From Cornus controversa (Eukaryota > Streptophyta > Magnoliopsida > Cornales > Cornaceae), in assembly GCA_026545225.1 (NCBI GenBank), contig CM048849.1, positions 48,467,836-48,531,835 on the forward strand: a stretch of 64,000 nucleotides of DNA, read 5' to 3'. Both the position numbers and the translations under genes were made by a program. The notes beneath the pieces are model-generated. The model made no database searches and was not told where the DNA came from. It saw only the letters and a program-made list of their open reading frames with translations. How positions within the stretch are numbered: position 1 is the stretch's first letter; every line of letters begins with the position of its first letter. Below are positions 54,954 to 64,000 of the stretch, in pieces.

Positions 54954-57900
54954 TTACGGATTAATGTTGCACTCCCGCAAATACAACTGTTCATAATCAA
55001 CATATTTTGCCCAGTAGCTTCGAAACTTGGGTATGCCTATCTCAAGCCACGGTTTCAAGTTGCCATTGTAGTGTATGACAGCTGCTCTTTCGATATCCTT
55101 CTGGCTGACAGTTGGGTTGTACCCTAGGCCCAGTACATGCCAAGTCCGATCAAGGGAATAAGTGCGTTTCCAAAATGTTATTAGACCAGGTGGCAGGGTC
55201 CCCAATTTCCACAACTGTCTGTCATGATTCTGCATGCGAAACAAGTTTTGCTTCAGAATTGTCAACAAGATTAAAAACTTGGAGTCAAATTTTCAGGCAT
55301 TAACCCCCACACCCCCGTGGCAAGATAAAAAAAAAATGCCACCTCCCAGATGATACCTTTAATGCTGTAATGTAGTAATACTAAACTTGTCATTTCAAAA
55401 TAAAATAAGAATACGCGAGTCAAATTTGAACCTAGAATAAGTGAAGGGAGGAAATATGATTATACAGCTAACTTCAAATGATGGGAGAACCTGTAGTTAG
55501 GTAAAATTGACTAATGTTTATATAGTGTTGCACTGCATGACGGATGTGCAGCTTAAGGCTTCAGTTTTACTATTCATCCGCATGATTTTAGGGATTCATT
55601 TCATTTAGTGCTTATAATAAAATTCATATAATTAAGTCGGACAAGAGAATTGTCTATCCAAAAATAGCCTGCCAAATATATCTTACCAGTTTCTGCCATG
55701 AGTGGTACACGTCCGTGATATTTTGCCTCTTCCATTCCTCCAAATCAAAGATATTCATTCCAAATGCCCATCCACAAGCACGGGGTTCAAATTGTTTTGA
55801 AATGAGAGGATTTGAAAAGTTGAGATAACGATCAAACCGATGGAAGCTTTCTCCACAAGTCTCGACCACACCAATCACTTTCTCATGCAGATCAAGGGAC
55901 CAGAGAGCACTGAGATCCTTCTGCACCACTATATCATCATCTAAGAACAATACTTTATTGAGCTTTGGGAAGATCTCTGGCAGGTAAAACCGGAGATGAT
56001 TCATGACTGAGAGGTACTTCGGATTCCGAAATTTCAAATTTGAATCAGAATCAGCACGACGAGACCTAAAGTAATAATCTATCATGGATGGAGAACCCAA
56101 CTGCTTGAGAACCGGACTATAACTTGAATTTAACCAAGTAAATTCTTCAACATTCTGCACCTCTATCGTGGCTTTGCCTGGTGAGTTTGCCAGAAACCAC
56201 ATTCTCATTGCTGCGTAGTTGAGCCTATCAGTAACAATGTGGAAAACATGCTTTGAAGGATCCTGTCAAGAACAACATGCAATGTTAACATAATTTTTTT
56301 TTAAGATATCAACCACAAGCAAATCTTTCAGATGTTGACATTAACTGATCAATACCCAACTTGTTAGCTTATAAAATGAAGGAATAGAGTCTTTACAACG
56401 ACCATTAAATATTGTCTTTCAACATTCAGCAAACGTAATCAGCAGGTGACAATTTCATTGATAAACAGATCATACCTTGGCATGGGAAACCGTTGAGTTT
56501 ACAACAACTGCTGCTGCCAATATGTTATCTGAGAATAGTGCATAGTGGTATAGACTGGGGTCTTCTAGTTTATCTTGGTTCGGGAAGTGCTGTTCAGATG
56601 AATTCAAGTTGAAGTACTCGGTTGAAAGGCGCAAAGGAAGACAATGAAGACCTTTAGGAAGCGTTTTAGCAGTTAAATGTGTCAAAAACACAGTCTGCTT
56701 CTTGTGGACTCGCAGCTGCTCTTCTGCAGAGTGAAGCATAGCACGGAGCTTCTTTATGACAGCAGTACAGTCGTCTTGAATTTGCTTGCCTTTTGCTAAT
56801 GTTTGCTCCATCGCCCTCAATTTCTCATAGGCACTGCATTTAAATTGAGAACCACACTTATTGATCATTTAAAAAAAAAAAGAATAAGAAAAGAAAAAAG
56901 AAAATTGGATGCAAAACTTGAAGCAGAAGGGATGTTACATTGCTGCATTCTGAACAAAGAACATAACAAGAATATCAATTAGCCATTCGATAAGTTAGAT
57001 TATCTTACAAAAGATAGCAACAATAATATATCTAAAGGAAAGACTTACTTTCTTGGTAGGTCAGAATCCTTGCTTGCATCTCCAAGTGCTCGTTGAACTT
57101 CCTTCATCCGTAGTCGGAGCTCCCTTATAAAGTGAGCATTGTTTCTTGTAGCAGCAAGGGAAAGGAATACCTTTCCCCTAATAAGCTGATCTTTAAGTTG
57201 CCGAACACGAGCATCTGGAAAAACTGTTTGGTCATTCTGTTTGTCGGTTTTAGTCCTTATAGGTTCCTTGATGCCAACTTTCACAGAGGTTCGAGCAGAT
57301 TGTTGGTCGTGTTTTATTTCCTGGAACCAAAGGGACAACCAAAGAAAAGAAAAAAATTAAATCCAAAATGTGAATATGGTTGAATCCTTGAAGCAGAGTC
57401 AAAAGTTCAGCAATAGATGTGTGGTCAAAGATCAAACTGGAATAAAGCTATAAATTTTTTGACAATAACGCTGTTTCTACCAAGGTATTTTATTATTATC
57501 AAATGTCTGCAACTATAAGTTTGCCTAATGGTAAATCAAATGGTCAAACACGAAAATATTTTTGATGGTCAAGCATTAACTGAGGAATTATGTTTGCACA
57601 ATGCTAATTTTCTTGAAATAGTACATCAACTGTTTTTTTAAAACTAACATGGTCGTTACAATTACTAGTCCAATATCCCAGTTCAAAAAGTCTGCAGAAA
57701 CCTTCAAAGTAGAGAAAGGCAACTAAGCAGCCAAGTCAGATCAGCTATAGTGAACCACTCCAACGGAGTGGTTTGACCCTCACAGGATGACCATTTCCAA
57801 CACCAAAAGAAAATAGCTATTACAACAGAATTCACTAGAAACAGATTGCAAAAAATCCCTGAAACAAACAACAAACTCAACCATGTACCATCCAAATCTT

Positions 57901-59079
57901 TCATCATATAACTATATTCAGAAGCCCGAAAAAATCCACAAATGTATTTCAGACCCAAAAATGGAGCTACGATATGACTTTTAATGCTGGCTACTCCTCA
58001 AGAGGCGTGAAATTGACAGAGGAAAAAAACAAATAGGAATAATAACAAGAACAACAAAACAGCATAGGCATTATTTACCACGTTCTTAGTGGCAACATCA
58101 GATTTCTGCTGAGATGCCCTTGATTTCACTTCTTTCTCCTTGTCCATTTGATTTTCCCCGCCTTCCTTTTTACCTGTTGGTTCAGCTTTCTGAGAGAGGT
58201 TGTCACCCTGATTTGCTTCATGAACTCCATCTGTCACTTGCTTTATGGGGTTTTCCTCTACAGGATGGTTATCTCCACTGGTTTGTTGCTCCATTGATTC
58301 TGGTAATTGCAATTATAAATAATTGGCAAACAAAAAGCATAAGAATTGAAGGAAAAATAAACAGAAAGGCCTTTGACCCCAAATTCTTTAACTCCCAGAA
58401 ACCAATCCCATATTTCTAGAGCAAATAAGACATCATCTGAAATCAAATCAATTCAAGGCTAGGAAAAGCAAACCAACCTTCAGTGAGTTGTCTAGTTTTG
58501 TGGTAGTTCTCTCCGGTGGAACCATCGGAATCCGAAAGAGATGTGGTAGAATTCTCCAAATAAACAATCCCCAGTGGTTCTTTTAGGGTTATGGATGTCT
58601 CCTACACACATTTAAACATAAACAAACAAATCAAAACTGTAAAGATCTGAAATTTTTAGGGGGAGTACAATATGCAATTGAGAAAAATGGAGAAAATTGA
58701 GAGATCTTCACCTGGGGAAGCAGATTGAGTGGCCTGATTTCCCCACCAAATGTCTGCACATAAAATTTCAAAAAAATAAAAACCAAATTTTAATTTGGGT
58801 TCCAATTGAAGCCGATAGTACATAAATTTCAGGAAAATTATGAACTCACAAAAGTCGAAACATCTTCTACGAATTCGTTTCCAGCTGCAAAAGAAAAAAG
58901 ACAAATTAGTTAATACAGATAAAACCAAATCGATTACTCTAGAGGGGAAAAATGAATAATGTCAGCAAGAATTAGGGTTTACAAGGGGAAGTCTTGAAGC
59001 TTAGTCTGTCAGTGTAGAGAACAATGGGGGCTATAACGGTCACCAACAACAAGAACACCACCGGCTTTCTCAACTTCAT
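54954..59079 (-). CDS. GAUT4: GAUT4-type polygalacturonate 4-alpha-galacturonosyltransferase (GT8)
   Basis: Transfers galacturonic acid from UDP-GalA onto homogalacturonan in the Golgi, building pectin. Nine exons: 59079-58983, 58884-58850, 58753-58712, 58601-58478, 58299-58079, 57320-57049, 56833-56476, 56262-55687 and 55229-54954. They total 2,001 nt (666 aa) with consistent phases. The N-terminus (MKLRKPVVFLLLVTVIAPIV) is a single type II membrane anchor. A variable polar stem follows (Gln/Glu/Lys-rich, about residues 45-175), then a conserved pre-catalytic segment (VRQLKDQLIRGKVFLS, LRAMLHSAEEQLRVHKKQ). GT8 catalytic features: the metal-binding DDD at about 491-493 (VLFLDDDIVV), CGWAFGMNIFDL and HYNGNLKPW at about 628-636. 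The terminal ECNINP matches the GAUT4 ending I recall. The assignment to GAUT4 over GAUT3 rests on that and on overall recall. Confidence 0.95.
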
Positions 59080-59416
59080 CTTTCGTTCCACCACCACCCC
59101 CAAAAAACCCTAACTTTCAAGACCAATCTGCAAAATTAATGAAACAAAGTCCTCTCTCAAATCGACAGTTTGCTCTATTTTTTTTTTTCTGCTATGGGTT
59201 ACCTCAACAAAGCCACGCTCTAGTACCGGAGTCTTATCACAATTCACATATAGAGAGAGAGAGAGAGTCGGTAGAGAGAGAAAGAGATGAGGATGTGATA
59301 ATAAGAGAGAGAAATCACAATCACTGATGCTTTAACAAGAGAACAAAACAGTTTTGTCGTCCTATTAAAATTTCAGGAGCGAATTACAATATTACCTTCA
59401 CAGTACATTCAACATA

Positions 59417-59454
<38 letters not shown>

Positions 59455-59460
59455 CATCAC
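59080..59460 (-). promoter_or_regulatory. Leader/promoter region of the GAUT gene
   Basis: Reading the minus strand, the region upstream of the ATG at 59079 is CT-rich, with GA runs on the plus strand at 59255-59285 and 59431-59452. An AT run lies at 59417-59430. A transcription start cannot be fixed. Confidence 0.5.
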
Positions 59461-60700
59461 TGTCGCCTGCCTACAAATTACTACTGATAAAGTGTAGCGA
59501 AACTGCTTTCGGCCTGGTGGTGTATGTATGACTTTTTGAGAGAGACATTAAACAACGGTTAACTATAAGTGTGGTGTAAGAAAAGCAGTTGTTTTGAAAA
59601 TCATGTGCAAGTAAACATCAAAGACCAAAGAAATGTGGCATTTGCGTCAAAAAAGGCAAAGAGCGCGTTAATTATTACACAAGGACACACGATCAACCAG
59701 ACCGAGAGAGAGAGGCTTAACTTAAGTGTTTAGTATAGCTGTGTCATTATTACAAGGTTGGACTCATCATCTACTGGCCCCACTTCTGTTATTGCCTCCT
59801 TTCATTTTTCCTAAAGAGTAACATTTTTTATGATTGTGTGAAGTTACCACCACCACTCCTGAAACGAAAACATCTACCATACAATTCTATGCACCGGATG
59901 AAATTGAAGTATGCATGCGCACGTCGTGAGTTTTATCGCAATTTGAGTGTATTGTAAAAATGCTCTTTTAAAACATTCATCTCTTTTTAAAGTAAAAAAT
60001 TATAAATAATATCATATTACATGACTAAGGTGGTATTATTATCTAATACATACATGTGTTAGACTAATATGATTGACTTGTATCACAATTTGATAATTAC
60101 ATTGTCAGCCTTGTTTCTCAACCACATGTATTGAATGGTAATACCACATTAGTTATGTAATATGGCGTCATTGGTATAACGTATAATTTCTCATCCATAG
60201 CATTTTTAACTGGAAGAAATTTTTTTGATCTCGATCAATCAAAAGAAATCATACAATCAAAAAGATAAATAAAAATTGTGAATACAATACATTATATCAA
60301 AAACGTAAATTTATGTAACATTGATCTAAACACTCGTGCAAGACATTTATTTTGAGAATGCAACACTTGTGCAATCTATTAAATAGAGATCCAACACTAA
60401 TAGATCGAGAATGCAACATATTTTCACTATTGTTACATCTTCAATTTAATGATGTTCCGTAATGTTCTTGATTTAATTGCAAAACAAATATACATTTGAG
60501 AGCGACCTCGTATCGGAGAAATTAAATAGTACGTCAGGGTCATTCCTGTCGTGCGTGTACAACACGCACACTAGGGATTACTCCATGGGTACTCTATAAT
60601 TTTTTCTAGTACAGGGAGCAAGAAAAAACTTTAAGTTATTTTATTTTAGTTTTCAATTTAAATTAATGATTTTTGGCATGTTGTAAAACACACATCCAAT

Positions 60701-62311
60701 ATATCTATATTTCATTTAAGGATTGTGTTTGAATCTCCTTTTTTAAAAAAATTACAATCTAACGGTCAAAATGCTTTAAAAAATCAATCTTACGGTTCAA
60801 AATATCTATATTTATTTACGGTCTAAAATAATTCTCTTTAACAGTCACGATTCACCCACTACATTCACAACTAAATTTACATATACATCCACCTACTCTC
60901 ACACCCCTACATTGATTATATGAAATCAACTTTCATTTCAGTCCAATAATGTGATAGGGATAAACAATACTCGCGCGCGCGTGTGTACAGAGAGAGAGAC
61001 ACACACAAAAGGTAAGTATGCTGTACATTCTCAGGTTAGGGCAACTTGAAAGGAAATTTAGCTCAGAGGATCTCGCACACTTGGCATATTATTTGAATTT
61101 CTTTTTAGGCTTGATGAATGACAGATTGTTTTCCTACAATATGTCTAGGTGCGATGTGCTCTTTCGCTGAGCTCCATGATCTATCTTCTGATCTTTTGAC
61201 ATTAAAATAAAACGAAAACTTGTTAGATTTAAATTAAGTAATAATAAATTATTTAGATTATTCTTACATGGTCTCTTATTTTAAATATGTAAGTGGCCAT
61301 TTTATTTTATATTCCATGTGTGACGTGAGATCAAATTATATACTATATAAAATGCACACAAGTCCAATTATTCTTCCAAACAACCCCCAATCACAGCCAA
61401 ACGTTAGGGCGCCAAAGATCTGGTAAATCCATTGACTAAATTAATCAAATTAAACTTGTAAAAATCTTGGGTTTCAATTAACATACAATTTCTTCAATTC
61501 CAACTCAAAATTCTCCAAATCCACCCAATCAATAATGCTAAATACTACATCACTCACCCAAATCACCTATCTAAGTATTTAATCCATCAATACAAATCAA
61601 TTTAATATGATATCACACGTGTTTATCAAAGTTATGTATTGTTCATGTATATATAACACACACACACAGACCAAAGTTCTGTTCGCTTAAATTTTAGATC
61701 AAGCTACCCAATATATAAACATGATTATCTGATTCGTTGATATAGACACACACATTGTTTATACACAAATTCATGAAAATTGAAATAAGAATATTAATTC
61801 TAATATATTATCATGATTATTTATACAAGTTTTACATAGAAATCCATATTCATTATAATCAATCACCTATACATAATTTGCATGTATAAACATCTATAAT
61901 ATTTTATATTTATTAAACTTATTAAATTAAATTCTACATATTATCTGGATATAAAAATTCTTGTAAATTAGTATAACATCACCTACCTGATAATTTTGCA
62001 AGTTCTCCTAATTTTCTCTTATTCTCTCTCTAACACTTAATTTGCATAACTCTAGGGGTAGACAACCCCCCATTGTTGGACCGAATCATTTTAGGGGTAT
62101 GAGAATAGGTGAATGTATATATAAATTTAAGTATGAATGTAGTGGTTGAATCGTGATGGTTAAATCGACGATAGAGAAAATTATTTTAGACCGTATATAG
62201 GTATAAATATTTTAAATCGCAAGATTAATTTTTTAAATATTTTTTACTGTTAAATTGTAATTTTTTTTTAAAGGAGATTCAACACAATACTTAAATGTAA
62301 TATAGATATAG
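60701..62311. repeat. Inverted repeat pair (about 210-220 bp arms, 1.18 kb apart)
   Basis: Left arm 60701-60909 and right arm 62091-62311 are inverse copies. Shared blocks include TATTGTGTTGAATCTCCTTT (right, inverted) versus GATTGTGTTTGAATCTCCTT (left), ACGGTCTAAAATAATT and CACTACATTCA. They are either the TIRs of one 1.6 kb element or two copies of one MITE in opposite orientation. Confidence 0.75.
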
Positions 62312-63316
62312 TCTTCCTAAACATATTGTTCTCCCACTATGATTAAGATTATATTACCCACATCCATATAATTTTAAATTATCCTATTTAGATTATGATT
62401 CTATTTTATTTTTATTATTTTTTAATTTATTAAATACTCTATTATTTTTTTACAACTTTATCCTTTAATTAATCACTAATTTTAGTGGTCATTAAATTGA
62501 CCACTGACAAATTTACTTTGAGATCTCTAACTATTCACCACGCTTCCACTGGGCACTCTTATCCCATTAGTGTTTTATAAATAACCAGACCTCAATAAAT
62601 AATCTTGATACATAGTTTGCATTCCTCAAGGTATGTCATGTCACTCTGTCGTCTATCTGTCTTCTTTATGAGTATTTAAATCCTATGAAATTACTATTCT
62701 ACCAAATTTGTCATACTTATTGTTGGACAGTTCGAAAAGATTTAATATTTAAGCTCTAATACTAAACTGTTACGGTTAAATCCGATAATTATTCTAGCTA
62801 ATCGACAAAAACCTTCACACCTCTCCATTTCTCTCTTTTGTAATAGTTAAAAACTCATACATATACATTCTCCCTATAAGAAAATGAATTCTGCTTTAGA
62901 ACATGAATTTCATTTTTAGTTTGAAAGTGAAAAAGTAACACTAGTATTTGAAATAAGAGAGAACGTGTACGATTTTTTTAAATAGTACGAGACTTTCGAA
63001 GATTTTTTTAAATGGTACGAGACATTTGACTTTTATTCAACACTCCACTGTTTGAAATTGTGTAATTTTCTTTTACAACAAATGATTATTATAAACGTAC
63101 TCATTTAACTGTGAAAACATTGGCATGAATATTGAGAGTACTCACTTTTTGCCAAAAAAAAGAAAAAAAAAACATAGGTTTGTATTGAGTCAACTCCTCT
63201 CATGCTCTCATTTAACAAAAAATATACTGAATAATGCCCCTTTTTTATTCTGATAATCCAAACATTATAGAAATTGTTTGAACTCTAATGTACTCCATAA
63301 GTTCAATAGTTTTGAA

Positions 63317-63403
63317 GAATGAATAAAATAAATAAATTGCAGTGACAAGAATATTTATAAGAATGAATAAATAAATAAATTGCAGTGACAAGAATATTTA
63401 TAT
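63317..63403. repeat. Two tandem units of 44 and 43 bp
   Basis: GAATGAATAAA(A)TAAATAAAT then TGCAGTGACAAGAATATTTA occurs at 63317-63360 and 63361-63403, differing by one base indel and the last base. Confidence 0.9.
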
Positions 63404-63567
63404 ATCTTCATATATATTCATAAATGAAACACCACTAAACTCCACCTTGTCAGATAAATTGCAATGGCGTTTACTAGGTTGTAATTTTACAAATTTAACC
63501 TCACATTGAATGATAGGTTGATACTTTTTGGATGAATGTTCAAGCCTCAAGGTCTTCCTCAAAAGCC

Positions 63568-63600
<33 letters not shown>

Positions 63601-63638
63601 TAAAAGGCTTGACACAAGACGGAGCAAATCCTCTCTCC

Positions 63639-63672
<34 letters not shown>
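63568..63672. repeat. (ATA)n and (TA)n-(CA)n microsatellites
   Basis: Ten ATA units at 63568-63598, then a TA run passing into CA at 63639-63672. Confidence 0.9.
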
Positions 63673-63673
<1 letters not shown>

Positions 63674-64000
63674 TATTTGCTTTTCTTTTTCAACACCCGA
63701 AGAATCTCCTTGTTCCCTCAACAATTTATACCCACTCATCCCCAAATGCCATCATTTTGAACCCCACAATTCGTTCTTCCCACCCAAATTAAACCACTGC
63801 TTAATCTAGTAAGTTTGTTACACCTCAGATTCTTCTGTTGTTATACCCTATCAAGCACAGCGATATCTCCAAAAAGGAAGTAGCCGTATAGTGTCTCGGG
63901 TGTTGAATATTAGGGGTGCACAAAAATTTGTTCAAATTAAAAAATCGGACTGAACCGAACTGGATTGAACAAAACGATTGATTTTTTACAATTCAATTTT

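Larger units (their letters stand above)
59461..64000. other. AT-rich region without a recognised gene
   Basis: Contents are a pair of inverted repeats (60701-60909 and 62091-62311), short CA/TA microsatellites (60971-61010, 61650-61668), a 43-44 bp tandem duplication (63317-63403), an ATA trinucleotide run (63568-63598), a TA-CA compound microsatellite (63639-63672) and, at the right edge, GGACTGAACCGAACTGG-type repetitive DNA cut by the window end. The short ORFs here have no domain. Confidence 0.6.

Noticed and set aside
1..64000. CRISPR arrays, bacterial-type operons or phage attachment sites
   Set aside because: All repeats are plant transposons, microsatellites or tandem duplications. 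All genes are spliced or plant-specific nuclear genes.

Overview
This window is nuclear DNA of a flowering plant, almost certainly a eudicot. The evidence is spliced genes with canonical GT-AG introns, high AT content between genes, and plant-only families: MYB-CC regulators, a PLS-class pentatricopeptide repeat (PPR) protein, a pectin methylesterase/invertase inhibitor, the ADP-glucose pyrophosphorylase small subunit and a galacturonosyltransferase. Plant transposable elements of many classes are also present. I cannot name the species. Exon models come from reading frames, splice signals and family conservation by eye; no transcript data were available.

Layout. Positions 1-1.7 kb hold the 5' part of a PHL7-like MYB-CC gene (minus strand, continuing past the left edge). 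Positions 5.6-14.8 kb hold a second MYB-CC gene from a different subclade (minus strand, six coding exons, 307 aa). A 7.35 kb intron full of repeats splits its MYB domain. Positions 18.1-22.1 kb hold a WAV3-type RING/vWA E3 ligase gene (minus strand, three exons, 534 aa). Positions 22.1-28.2 kb are gene-poor. Positions 28.2-30.2 kb hold an intronless PPR gene (minus strand, 668 aa). Positions 33.2-33.8 kb hold a PMEI/invertase-inhibitor gene (minus strand, 188 aa). Positions 36.5-48.2 kb hold the AGPase small-subunit gene (plus strand, nine exons, 541 aa). Its last intron carries a 4.4 kb Ty1/copia element in antisense, with identical LTRs and a perfect 5-bp target-site duplication (TSD). Positions 48.2-54.9 kb are a nested transposon zone. 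Positions 54.95-59.08 kb hold a GAUT4-type galacturonosyltransferase gene (minus strand, nine exons, 666 aa). Positions 59.1-64 kb are AT-rich with no recognisable gene.

The genes are independent nuclear genes, not an operon. Functions include phosphate/starvation-type transcriptional control (MYB-CC), protein turnover (WAV3-like), organelle RNA processing (PPR), cell-wall or sucrose control (PMEI), starch synthesis (AGPase) and pectin synthesis (GAUT).

I found no clearly new protein-coding system. The most distinctive content is the transposon record. It includes a very young copia copy that lacks its integrase core and has a duplicated filler at the deletion junction, plus three perfect TGACGTCA palindromes in its leader. 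There is also a 1.4 kb inverted-repeat element with a perfect 9-bp TSD that carries a nested MITE, a 159-bp Mutator-type MITE inside a hAT-like element, a SINE with 25-bp flanking repeats, two solo LTRs and a 5S-rRNA-derived fragment.
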